Source: JAAEPI01 sp964352625
Lineage (GTDB): Bacteria; Bacteroidota; Bacteroidia; Cytophagales; Cyclobacteriaceae
Assembly (NCBI GenBank): GCA_964352625.1
Contig: CAYGSD010000006.1
Coordinates: forward strand, 163,315 to 227,314
Direction: 5' to 3'
Length of the DNA stretch: 64,000 nt
Positions 8,837 through 17,410 of this stretch are shown here, one piece after another (position 1 is the first letter of the stretch; each line of letters starts with the position of its first letter). The translations under genes and the position numbers were made by a program. The notes beneath the pieces are model-generated. The model worked only from the letters and a program-made list of their open reading frames with translations, had not been told where the DNA came from and made no database searches.

Positions 8837-10704
8837 TAAGCCGCTGTTTCCTCTATCAAATCCTTCTCTACCCTCAGCTTATCGATGATAAACTGCTGGC
8901 GATCCGGGGTGTTTTTACCCATGTAGAAACTGAGCAGGTCGGCAATTTTGGTTTCCTTCTGCAGGATCACTGGTTCCAGCCGGATATCCTCTCCTATAAA
9001 ACCTGAGAACTCATTCGGCGAGATCTCACCTAGTCCTTTGAATCGAGTGATCTCTGGTTTGTTTCCTAGTTTCTCCACTGCCTTCCGCTTCTCATCTTCC
9101 GAATAACAATAGATCGTTTCCTTCTTATTTCTCACTCTGAACAGCGGCGTGTCAAGGATGAAAATGTGATTGTTCCTGACTAGTTCTGGGAAGAATTGAA
9201 GAAAGTAGGTCAGGAGTAGCAATCGAATGTGCATTCCGTCCACATCGGCATCCGTGGCAATAACAATCTTTCTGTACCGCAAACCTTCAAGGCCATCCTC
9301 AATGTTCAGGGCATGCTGAAGCAGGTTGAATTCCTCGTTTTCATACACCACTTTCTTGGTGTGACCAAAGCAGTTGAATGGCTTTCCTCTGAGCGAAAAA
9401 ACCGCCTGAGTCTGCACGTCACGTGATTTTGTAATGGATCCACTCGCAGAGTCACCCTCTGTAATGAAAACCATGGATCGCTCCATTTTCTCTTCATCCC
9501 CCTTCTTATCATTGAAGTGAATCCGACAGTCTCTCAACTTCTTATTGTGCAGGTTGGCTTTCTTCGCACGCTCATTTGCCAATTTCTTGATTCCGGCAAT
9601 CTCCTTTCGCTCACGCTCCGACTGTTGAATTCGCCTGAGCAAGGCTTCAGCCGTTTCCTTGTTCTGATGAAGATAATTATCCAGCTCAGTCCCGATAAAA
9701 TCATTCACAAACGTCCTCATGGTTGGGCCTTCCGGTCCTACATTCTGGGAACCCAGTTTTGTCTTAGTCTGTGATTCGAAAACTGGTTCCTGCACTCTAA
9801 CAGCTACAGCTCCCACTATGGCCGAACGTATATCCGAAGCATCAAAGTCCTTTTTATAAAAGTCTCGTACGGTCTTGACAATGGCTTCTCTGAAAGCGGC
9901 AAGGTGCGTTCCGCCTTGTGTTGTGTACTGGCCATTTACGAAAGAGTAATACTCTTCGCCGTATTGATTGGCATGACTAAGCGAGACTTCAATGTCCTCG
10001 CCCTTCAGATGAATGATGGGATAGCGCAGCAGCTCCTCGTCTGTCTTTCTCCTCAGGAGATCGAGCAGCCCGTTTTCAGAATAGAATTTCTTCCCATTGA
10101 GCTTTATCGTCAAGCCCGCATTTAGATAGGCATAGTTCCAAATGAGATTTTCGAGGTACTCGGGGATATAGTGGAAGTTTTTGAAGACTGTTTCATCCGG
10201 CTCGAAGATCATCATAGTGCCGTTTCGATCTTCCGTTTTGGTCACCTTGGCATCTACCTTTACCTCACCTCTTTCAAACTCGGCAACCTTCGTCTCGCCA
10301 TCACGGAAACTCTGCACTTTGAAATAGTTAGAAAGTGCATTCACCGCCTTGGTTCCAACCCCATTCAATCCAACTGATTTTTGGAATGCTCCCGAATCGT
10401 ACTTTCCACCGGTATTTATTTTTGATACACAGTCTACGACTTTTCCTAAGGGGATTCCTCGACCATAATCTCGAACGGTTACACGATGATCGGTCACCTT
10501 GATTTCAATGGTCTTTCCATGCCCCATCATGTGTTCATCGATACTGTTGTCGATGATCTCTTTGACTAGAACATAAATACCATCATCTGGGGACGAACCG
10601 TCTCCTAGTTTACCGATATACATTCCGGGACGTAACCGGATATGCTCCTTCCAATCGAGTGACTTTATACTGTCCTCGGTGTATAAAACTTCTGCTTCTG
10701 CCAT
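8836..10704 (-). CDS. parE: DNA topoisomerase IV subunit B (GyrB/ParE family)
   Basis: 622 residues. The GHKL ATPase domain begins with RLRPGMYIG and contains EIIDNSIDE (ATP/Mg site) and RDYGRGIPLG; GLNGVGTKAVNAL forms the ATP lid. The TOPRIM domain has EGDSASGSI and ATDADVDGMHIRLLLLTYF. The length and the lack of a GyrB-type insertion fit ParE. It starts the minus-strand unit parE - orf167 - parC - trmH - sanA-like - EEP, so its promoter should lie in the 140 bases before 10704; I could not recognise a convincing box there. Confidence 0.92.
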   Translation of the reverse strand: MAEAEVLYTEDSIKSLDWKEHIRLRPGMYIGKLGDGSSPDDGIYVLVKEIIDNSIDEHMMGHGKTIEIKVTDHRVTVRDYGRGIPLGKVVDCVSKINTGGKYDSGAFQKSVGLNGVGTKAVNALSNYFKVQSFRDGETKVAEFERGEVKVDAKVTKTEDRNGTMMIFEPDETVFKNFHYIPEYLENLIWNYAYLNAGLTIKLNGKKFYSENGLLDLLRRKTDEELLRYPIIHLKGEDIEVSLSHANQYGEEYYSFVNGQYTTQGGTHLAAFREAIVKTVRDFYKKDFDASDIRSAIVGAVAVRVQEPVFESQTKTKLGSQNVGPEGPTMRTFVNDFIGTELDNYLHQNKETAEALLRRIQQSERERKEIAGIKKLANERAKKANLHNKKLRDCRIHFNDKKGDEEKMERSMVFITEGDSASGSITKSRDVQTQAVFSLRGKPFNCFGHTKKVVYENEEFNLLQHALNIEDGLEGLRYRKIVIATDADVDGMHIRLLLLTYFLQFFPELVRNNHIFILDTPLFRVRNKKETIYCYSEDEKRKAVEKLGNKPEITRFKGLGEISPNEFSGFIGEDIRLEPVILQKETKIADLLSFYMGKNTPDRQQFIIDKLRVEKDLIEETAA

Positions 10705-10845
10705 CTATCTCAAGAAATTTTTATGGGGGTGGCTTATCGAGCCATGAAATTAAGCAAAGTGATTCATTCAGAAATGACCAATCTTTTGCGGGCTGGGAAC
10801 CTAAAGATTAAAATATACACTTATAAAACTCTGATCAACAGAGAA

Positions 10846-11259
10846 TTATAACCTTCTAACAGAGACGAATAAAAATGAAAAAAACCATGCAGCTATCAAA
10901 ATAATGCTCACATAGTTGAGGTAATTGTAGATGGATGGATCTTGGAATTTATTCACTACTGTGATGTAGCCGATCAACACAGTCATGGAAAAATAGAGCA
11001 CCGGAGCGAGCGCATGAATGTGAAGTCTTCGATAGGTGGACATCCCGATACGATCGGCATAGAAGCGAAGGAAGTAGGTGATCAGATTAAAAAGGATATA
11101 CAGCCCAATAGCTAAGTAAAAGAAGAAGTCCCTCCCTACCCGATCGAATCCTTCGATGTTGATGTCGAGGGTGAGGGGCAGATAGGCATAAGCTAAAAGT
11201 AAAACCCCAAGAAAAATGAGGGTGGTAATGAGACGAGCTACTTTGACGACATTGAACAT
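10846..11259 (-). CDS. four-helix membrane protein of unknown function
   Basis: 137 residues, almost entirely hydrophobic, with four predicted membrane helices (about 8-28, 44-64, 84-103 and 114-133). I see no motif of a transporter or enzyme and do not recognise the family. It stands 141 bases upstream of parE on the same strand and is probably transcribed separately. ATG at 11259. Confidence 0.6.
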   Translation of the reverse strand: MFNVVKVARLITTLIFLGVLLLAYAYLPLTLDINIEGFDRVGRDFFFYLAIGLYILFNLITYFLRFYADRIGMSTYRRLHIHALAPVLYFSMTVLIGYITVVNKFQDPSIYNYLNYVSIILIAAWFFSFLFVSVRRL

Positions 11260-11298
11260 GGCCGCAAATGTAAGATGTCAGAACTTATTCTCTTAATC

Positions 11299-11361
11299 GT
11301 CATTTCGTAGTGCAATGGAGAAATCTTTGGAATTAGGGAACAAGGATTCCTACGGAATGAC
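11299..11361. repeat. dispersed palindromic intergenic repeat, copy 1
   Basis: Inverted repeat with 12-bp arms (11299-11310 and 11350-11361) pairing at 11 positions plus one G-T wobble. The arm begins GTCATTtCG, followed by a TGCAAtGgAGAAAT block; both recur in the element at 63667-63780. It lies in the divergent gap between the membrane protein at 10846 and the desaturase-like gene. Confidence 0.6.
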
Positions 11362-11450
11362 ATTGATAAACCTCAACTTATTCACGCTAATTCTCAAAAG
11401 GTGCGAATAATTCAGCCGATCGAACCAACAGCAGTAACTACTTTTACCCT

Positions 11451-12653
11451 ATGAACATTGACCCAGTTGTTCTTTCTATCCCGCTCTATTTTCTACTCAT
11501 CGGTATTGAACTGATTTGGGAGGCTCGAAGCAGAAAAGGGGTATATCGAATCAATGACGCATTGACGAATATTTCCTGTGGAATCAGCTCTCAAGTGACA
11601 GGTGCCCTCTGGAATGTCCTCTCAGTTCTGGCTTTTGCGTTCGTCTATGAATACTCCATTTTCAAGATTGAAGACAATTGGTTCACTTGGATCATCCTCT
11701 TTATGCTCATCGACCTGATGTATTACTGGTACCATCGTGCCAGCCATGAAGTCAATTTCCTTTGGAATGTTTCTCACGTCGTTCATCACCAAAGTGAAGA
11801 TTACAATTTGTCGGTGGCACTAAGGCAAGCATCTTTCGGTGGCGTGTTTTCCATGATGTTCTATTTGCCCTTGGCTTTCCTTGGTTTTAGTCCTACAGCA
11901 TTTGTCCTACTGAAAGGCTTTAATCTTATTTACCAATTCTGGATTCATACAGAAGCAATAGAGAAGATGCCAAGGTGGTTTGAGTACATTTTCAATACGC
12001 CCTCACATCATCGAGTGCATCATGGCCGAAATCCAAAATACATAGACAGAAACCATGCAGGCACATTGATCATTTGGGATCGAATGTTTGGAACCTTTCA
12101 AAAGGAAGAAGAGAAGCCGACTTACGGCGTGACCAAGCCCGTGATGACGTGGAATCCCGTGTGGGCAAACGTGATGCCCGTCGTGGATATGAGTAAGCAG
12201 TTTGTTCAAACGCCCGGGTTTATGAACAAAATGAAAGTGTTGTTCTACAAGCCGGGTTGGCAACCCGCTGAGCTTGGCGGCTACCAGCCTGCACCGGATA
12301 TAGATCCTGCCTATTCTAAGTTTGCGACCAAAACTTCCCTGGGACTAAACACCTACCTAATCGCACAGTATATTTTGCTATTGGTCGGCACGGCGCTGTT
12401 TTTATTCAACCATCAACAATTTGGGATGGATGCGAAACTGGTCTCAGCAGGCTTCATCCTACTCACCATCGTTTCGTTTGGCATGCTGCTGGAAAATCGA
12501 AAAACATGGAAAATCATTGAAACCATTCGTAACATTTGTCTACCCGTGATTTCCTTTTTTTATTTCCCATCACTTTTGATTCCGACTATTGTGGTTGCAG
12601 TTTTGTTCTCTGGTTGGTTCATATTTCTCAATAGAAAATCAGATGCGCACTAG
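11451..12653 (+). CDS. sterol desaturase / fatty acid hydroxylase family membrane enzyme
   Basis: 400 residues with several membrane helices. The di-iron histidine clusters of the superfamily are complete: His95/His99 (HRASH), His109/His112/His113 (HVVHH), His166, and His186/187/190/191 (HHRVHH) with His202. The arrangement and length are closest to alkylglycerol-monooxygenase-like members of Bacteroidota. It should oxidise a lipid in the membrane; the substrate is not deducible. The C-terminal third is four extra hydrophobic segments without histidines. The 3' end overlaps the following lipoprotein gene by 11 bases. Confidence 0.88.
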   Translation: MNIDPVVLSIPLYFLLIGIELIWEARSRKGVYRINDALTNISCGISSQVTGALWNVLSVLAFAFVYEYSIFKIEDNWFTWIILFMLIDLMYYWYHRASHEVNFLWNVSHVVHHQSEDYNLSVALRQASFGGVFSMMFYLPLAFLGFSPTAFVLLKGFNLIYQFWIHTEAIEKMPRWFEYIFNTPSHHRVHHGRNPKYIDRNHAGTLIIWDRMFGTFQKEEEKPTYGVTKPVMTWNPVWANVMPVVDMSKQFVQTPGFMNKMKVLFYKPGWQPAELGGYQPAPDIDPAYSKFATKTSLGLNTYLIAQYILLLVGTALFLFNHQQFGMDAKLVSAGFILLTIVSFGMLLENRKTWKIIETIRNICLPVISFFYFPSLLIPTIVVAVLFSGWFIFLNRKSDAH

Positions 12654-12999
12654 TTTCCTTCTTGCCTCACTCCTTCTTTTTTCAGCTTGCACTTCTTCCG
12701 TTGAGATTCCGGGACTTGATATTGAAAAATGGAATACTTCGGAGGTTTGTTCCGACTATCGAATAAACGGTGCTACTTTGATCGAAGCGAACGATGAAGT
12801 CCTTCTAAGCCTAACGCAAGCTGATATTGAGAGCATTTTTGGAGTAGCTCCGAGGCATCAATTATGGAACCGAAACGAAAAGTTTTTCTACTACCCTGTG
12901 ACCAAGGACTGTGGTGAGGGAATTAGCAACACCTCTCTTTTCATCAGATTTGATGCGCTGGGCAGAGCCAAAGAAGTGCTGGTGCTGTTAGATGTCTAA
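12643..12999 (+). CDS. small lipoprotein of unknown function
   Basis: 118 residues. The signal peptide ends in a lipobox (LLFSAC, Cys16), so the protein is lipid-anchored. The mature part has two further Cys (in SEVCSDYR and TKDCGEGI), which may form a disulfide. The ATG at 12643 is inside the end of the desaturase-like gene and starts the signal peptide cleanly; an earlier in-frame start would bury the signal peptide. The gene ends tail to tail with apt, the two stops overlapping by 4 bases. Family not recognised. Confidence 0.72.
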   Translation: MRTSFLLASLLLFSACTSSVEIPGLDIEKWNTSEVCSDYRINGATLIEANDEVLLSLTQADIESIFGVAPRHQLWNRNEKFFYYPVTKDCGEGISNTSLFIRFDALGRAKEVLVLLDV

Positions 13000-13526
13000 T
13001 ACGAGATCAGGAAATCAACAGGAGCTATTTTCTTGAGATCCTCACTTCCTTTAAAAAAGTCCAGTTCTATCAAGAAAGAGAACCCAACAACTTCAGCACC
13101 CCCTTGCTTGACAAGGTCTGCAGCCGCAAGTGCCGTCCCACCTGTGGCCAATAGATCGTCATGGATGAGTACCTTCTGACCAGCTTTCAGGGCACCCTTT
13201 TGCATTTCAAGAACGGCCGACCCGTATTCCAACTCGTACTCTGTTTTAAAGGTATCACCCGGCAGCTTCCCCACTTTTCTTAGCGGGACAAACGGCACGC
13301 CCAGTTTACCAGCTAGGCTCATTCCAAAGAGAAAACCACGCGACTCTACCCCTGCTATGCAGTCGATTTGAGTACCATTCCATCTATCAGCAAGCTCATC
13401 AATCAGATCAGCACAAAGTTTTGGATTGCTTAGGACAGGAGTGATATCTCGGAACAAAATCCCATCTTTCGGGAAATCAGGAATTGCGCGGATGGATTGT
13501 TCGAACTCTTCTAATACGTTTGCCAT
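12996..13526 (-). CDS. apt: adenine phosphoribosyltransferase
   Basis: 176 residues, the normal length. The start IRAIPDFPKDGILFRDITP is the family signature, VESRGFLFG (about 60-68) is the purine-binding region, and VLIHDDLLATGGTA (about 119-132) is the PRPP-binding motif. The enzyme salvages adenine to AMP in the cytoplasm. It overlaps the converging lipoprotein gene by 4 bases. Confidence 0.95.
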   Translation of the reverse strand: MANVLEEFEQSIRAIPDFPKDGILFRDITPVLSNPKLCADLIDELADRWNGTQIDCIAGVESRGFLFGMSLAGKLGVPFVPLRKVGKLPGDTFKTEYELEYGSAVLEMQKGALKAGQKVLIHDDLLATGGTALAAADLVKQGGAEVVGFSFLIELDFFKGSEDLKKIAPVDFLISY

Positions 13527-13619
13527 TGGCTAAAATTACTAAAGGAATTCATTCGCCGTTCGTATCGATAGTAAAACATCCACCAATCGTAAGCGTATGT
13601 TTTCTTAACTTTCGATTTC

Positions 13620-14879
13620 ATGATCAAACGACTCTTTTTTCTTGCACTTCTGATTGGAGCTCTTAATGCCCGTGCCGCATACATTCTCATCCCGATGGAT
13701 GAAACACAATCCAATCACTTGAAGGCCTATGGTATAGCGTATTGGATTTTGACCAAGGACGTGAATGTCGATTGGTTGCTAAATTTCAGAGGGGGAAGTT
13801 TTATGGTGAAAAACCTCCAGGTCTTTGAAAATGAATGTGTGATTCGTGGAGTTTCCTATGAGGTGATTTCCGATGCTCAGGCCAACAATATCCTTAATGA
13901 AATAGCGAGTCCATCTTCCAACATGGACGTGATGAAGTTGGAAAAATTTCCAAAAATAGCTGTGTACACACCAAAAACCAGTCAGCCTTGGGATGATGCC
14001 GTGACACTGGTCTTGACCTATGCGGAAATTCCATACGATGTGCTTTTTGATGATGAAATCATGTCGGATCTCCTCCCAAAGTACGATTGGCTTCACTTAC
14101 ACCATGAAGACTTTACAGGTCAATACGGAAAATTCTACAGAGTCTATCAGCATTTCCCTTGGTATCAGCAGCAACAGCGAGATTATGAAGAGTCCGCCCG
14201 TAAGCACGGATTCTCCAAAGTTTCGCATTTAAAATTGGCGATTGTCAAAAAGTTTAAAGCTTTCGTCGCGAGTGGAGGCTTTCTATTCGCCATGTGCTCG
14301 GCAAGTGACACTTATGACATTGCTCTAGCCGCGGAAGGCCTGGACATTTGCGAGTCTATGTATGACGGAGATCCCGCCGACCCCATGGCGCAACAGAAAT
14401 TGGATTTCAGCAGAACTATGGCATTCCAGGATTTCACTCTCGTCCGTGACCCTTATCAGTACGAATATTCCAACATTGATTCTCAAGCAAACGAACGTGG
14501 CTTGACTCAGGAAAATGACTACTTCAACTTGTTTCAATTCTCGGCGAAATGGGACCCGATCCCTACCATGCTCACCCAAAATCACGAACAAATCATCAAG
14601 GGATTTATGGGGCAAACCACATCCTACAAAAAGCGACTCATTAAATCCGATGTGGTGATCATGGGTGAAAACCGATCGATAGGCGAAGCGAAGTACATTC
14701 ACGGTGTTTTAGGAAAAGGCTTCTGGACGTTCTATGGCGGGCATGACCCTGAGGATTATCAACATTTCGTAAACGAACAGCCAACGGACTTGAACCTCCA
14801 CCCTAACTCGGCAGGGTATCGGTTGATTCTCAATAATATCCTCTTCCCTGCTGCCAAGAAGAAAAAGCAGAAGACTTAG
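13620..14879 (+). CDS. secreted protein with a class I amidotransferase-like fold (family often labelled asparagine synthetase B)
   Basis: 419 residues with a signal peptide (about 1-19, cut after RAA). The mature protein begins with the family phrase ILIPMDETQSNHLKAYGIAYW. From memory, homologues in Bacteroidota carry the name asparagine synthetase B, but there is no N-terminal Cys and no ATP-pyrophosphatase SGGxDS loop. What I see instead resembles GATase1/ThuA-like proteins: KIAVYTP, YDWLHLHHEDF, GGFLFAMCSASDTYD with a Cys at the elbow, and FWTFYGGHDPEDY near the end. The basic tail (KKKKQK) is unusual. The stop overlaps the converging PurF-like gene by 4 bases. Function unknown. Confidence 0.65.
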   Translation: MIKRLFFLALLIGALNARAAYILIPMDETQSNHLKAYGIAYWILTKDVNVDWLLNFRGGSFMVKNLQVFENECVIRGVSYEVISDAQANNILNEIASPSSNMDVMKLEKFPKIAVYTPKTSQPWDDAVTLVLTYAEIPYDVLFDDEIMSDLLPKYDWLHLHHEDFTGQYGKFYRVYQHFPWYQQQQRDYEESARKHGFSKVSHLKLAIVKKFKAFVASGGFLFAMCSASDTYDIALAAEGLDICESMYDGDPADPMAQQKLDFSRTMAFQDFTLVRDPYQYEYSNIDSQANERGLTQENDYFNLFQFSAKWDPIPTMLTQNHEQIIKGFMGQTTSYKKRLIKSDVVIMGENRSIGEAKYIHGVLGKGFWTFYGGHDPEDYQHFVNEQPTDLNLHPNSAGYRLILNNILFPAAKKKKQKT

Positions 14880-16756
14880 TAAGCCCTTACCTCTACTCCT
14901 TTCATGAAGTTTACAAAGGCGCGATTCACGACTCTGTTGCCTCCAGGTGTTGGATAGTCTCCTGTGAAGTACCAATCTCCCAAGTGATCAGGACATGCTT
15001 TGTGCAATCCTTCCACAGTCTGATAAACAACCTCCAACTCGGCCTTCATCCCCTTTGGTCGAACTATCTCTGTGATCTTAGCCGAAATTTGTTCGTAGGT
15101 AAAAGCCTCGTAAAGTTCATTCACATGGTTAGGCTGGTTCATCGAGCTGCCTTCGGCCAAACATTTATCAAAAACAATATCCAATAAATCTTCCTTGTTG
15201 TGCTCTTTGAGCAAAGCCAGCACTGCTCTGAAGGCTAGAAAGTCCTTCATTTTACTCATATCAATTCCGTAGCAATCAGGGAAACGAATTTGGGGAGCTG
15301 ATGAAACTATTACAATTTTCTTAGGTCCTAATCTATCAAGAAGCGTCAAAATGCTCTTTTCCAATGTGGTACCACGAACGATACTGTCATCAACAATGAC
15401 AAGATTATCCACTCCCTTTTTGATTACTTCATACGTGGTATCGTAGACATGAGACACTAAATCGTCTCGCTCATCATCGCGAGTAATAAAGGTTCTGAGC
15501 TTCGCATCTTTAAGCACAAGTTTTTCCACTCTTGGTCTGAATGAAAGAATCTCTTCAGCCGAAAAATTATCCGGCTTATTCTCCAAAACAATTTCCTTTC
15601 GCCTAGCGCTTAAGTAATCCTCGATACCTCCCACTAATCCTAAAAAAGACGTCTCTGCCGTGTTTGGTATGAAGGAGAATACCGTGTTTTTCAGATCAGA
15701 ATTAACCGCTCTTAGTACGTGCGGTACTAATTGATGGCCGAGCTGCTTTCTTTCCTGATAAATGTTGGGGTCGGTTCCTCTCGAAAAATAAATTCGTTCA
15801 AAGCTGCACGATTTGCGCTCCTGAGGTTTTATAAATTGCTCCTGTCGGAATTCGCCAGATTTCTCAATAATGAGCGCATGCCCAGGGCTCACTTCTTGAA
15901 TCTGATTGTAGTCGCAGTTAGTAGCTGTCTTGATGGCCTGTTTCTCACTTGCCACGATGATGACCTCATCATCGGCAAAGTAAAATGCAGGACGAATTCC
16001 AACAGGGTCTCTGGCAACAAAAGCTGCTCCGTGCCCGACAAGCCCAGCTATAGCATACCCGCCATCAAAATCTCTACATGATTTCTGAAGAACATTGACC
16101 AAATCAAGCTCAGTTTCAATTCGATCGGTAATCTCAGTGTTTGGAAGCCCCCTGTGTTTATCGAAAATTCGCTGATTTTCCAGATCAAGAAAATGCCCAA
16201 TTTTCTCCATCACAGTGACCGTGTCCACTCTTTCCTTTGGGTGTTGTCCCAGTTCCACCAGCTTATCAAAAAGCTCATCCACATTGGTCATGTTGAAGTT
16301 TCCTGCAAGCACCAGGTTTCTACTTCTCCAATTATTCTGTCTGAGAAAGGGGTGGCAATTTTCTATGCTGTTCTTGCCATGCGTACCATAGCGCAAGTGA
16401 CCAAGCCAAAGCTCCCCAGTAAATGCATTGTTTTCCTTTAGCCACTCGGCATTTCGGTAGTTCTTACCGCCATCTTTTCTGGCCTTCTCATATTTCCTAT
16501 TGATTTTGCCAAAAATCTTCTCCAAGGGCTGGTTTTCGATAGTTCGGTACCTACTTATGTATCTAAAACCCGGGGCAAGATCCAGTTTGATACTGGCTAC
16601 TCCAACTCCATCCTGTCCACGGTTGTGTTGTTTCTGCATGAGCAGATACATTTTTTTTGCCGCGAAAGTTGGGCCGTATTTGTCGACGTAAAACTGGAGG
16701 GGTTTTCTTAGGCGAAGCAGTGCAATACCGCATTCATGCTTGATTGGATCACTCAT
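14876..16756 (-). CDS. PurF-like class II glutamine amidotransferase / phosphoribosyltransferase, long form
   Basis: 626 residues, against roughly 470-510 for ordinary PurF. The glutaminase domain has its likely nucleophile at Cys9 (MSDPIKHECGIALL) instead of residue 2, so an eight-residue leader must be removed, as in PurF forms with a propeptide. HNRGQDGVGVAS, GHLRYGTHG (about 119-127) and RDPVGIRP (about 249-256) complete that domain. The PRPP motif VIVDDSIVRGTT lies at about 453-464. Insertions near 60-110 and 360-430 distinguish it from canonical PurF. It may be a second paralogue; whether it makes phosphoribosylamine is not certain. Confidence 0.78.
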   Translation of the reverse strand: MSDPIKHECGIALLRLRKPLQFYVDKYGPTFAAKKMYLLMQKQHNRGQDGVGVASIKLDLAPGFRYISRYRTIENQPLEKIFGKINRKYEKARKDGGKNYRNAEWLKENNAFTGELWLGHLRYGTHGKNSIENCHPFLRQNNWRSRNLVLAGNFNMTNVDELFDKLVELGQHPKERVDTVTVMEKIGHFLDLENQRIFDKHRGLPNTEITDRIETELDLVNVLQKSCRDFDGGYAIAGLVGHGAAFVARDPVGIRPAFYFADDEVIIVASEKQAIKTATNCDYNQIQEVSPGHALIIEKSGEFRQEQFIKPQERKSCSFERIYFSRGTDPNIYQERKQLGHQLVPHVLRAVNSDLKNTVFSFIPNTAETSFLGLVGGIEDYLSARRKEIVLENKPDNFSAEEILSFRPRVEKLVLKDAKLRTFITRDDERDDLVSHVYDTTYEVIKKGVDNLVIVDDSIVRGTTLEKSILTLLDRLGPKKIVIVSSAPQIRFPDCYGIDMSKMKDFLAFRAVLALLKEHNKEDLLDIVFDKCLAEGSSMNQPNHVNELYEAFTYEQISAKITEIVRPKGMKAELEVVYQTVEGLHKACPDHLGDWYFTGDYPTPGGNRVVNRAFVNFMKGVEVRAY

Positions 16757-16810
16757 GTGATAGCTGTGAGATGCAAAGTTAGATAACCTGACGGTAACAT
16801 ATACTAGACA

Positions 16811-17410
16811 TTAATGCATTCTGTCGCCTCGCGGTTCCAAGTTTTTAATGATCTCCGCTTCGGCTACTAAAAACTCCTTCCATCGTTGTTTTACGTACTC
16901 TTCGGGAGCGTATTTTTTTGCGAGATCTATGAAGTTCACGTAGTGGCCCGCCTCCGATACCATAAGGTCGTAATAGAATTGCTGAAGCTCCTTATCTTCT
17001 AAATTTTTCCAGAGCAATTTGAATCGCTCGCAACTACGCGCTTCGATCAGCGCATTCATCAAAAGCCTTTCTACTAATTGCTGATCTCTGGTTCCTCCCT
17101 TTTTTAGAATGCCCTGCAATTGATAGACATATTCGTCCTTTCGGGCTTTTCCCAGACCAAACCCCCTTTTCTTGAGTTCCTTCAATACCCGATCAAAATG
17201 CTCCCATTCCTCCGCAACTATGGGTGTCAGCGCCTCCACCATTTCGTGTTTTTCGGGGAATTGAATAATAAGAGAAATGCAAGATGAAGCGGCCTTTTGT
17301 TCACAATACGCATGGTCAATGAGTATATTCTCGATCTGTTTTTCTGCAATATTGACCCAGCGCGGATCGCTTGGAAGTCGAAGACCAAGTATGGTTTTTT
17401 CTGGATTCAT
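16811..17410 (-). CDS. miaE: tRNA-(ms2io6A37) hydroxylase
   Basis: 199 residues, a helical ferritin-like di-iron protein. Iron ligands fall in DHAYCEQKAA, EEWEHF, EARSCERF and SEAGHYVNF, the pattern of MiaE, which hydroxylates the isopentenyl group at tRNA position 37. The ATG at 17410 overlaps the stop of the upstream porin gene by one base (TGATG); the extra upstream TTG codon is not needed. Together with the porin and lpxK it forms a minus-strand run. Confidence 0.88.
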   Translation of the reverse strand: MNPEKTILGLRLPSDPRWVNIAEKQIENILIDHAYCEQKAASSCISLIIQFPEKHEMVEALTPIVAEEWEHFDRVLKELKKRGFGLGKARKDEYVYQLQGILKKGGTRDQQLVERLLMNALIEARSCERFKLLWKNLEDKELQQFYYDLMVSEAGHYVNFIDLAKKYAPEEYVKQRWKEFLVAEAEIIKNLEPRGDRMH

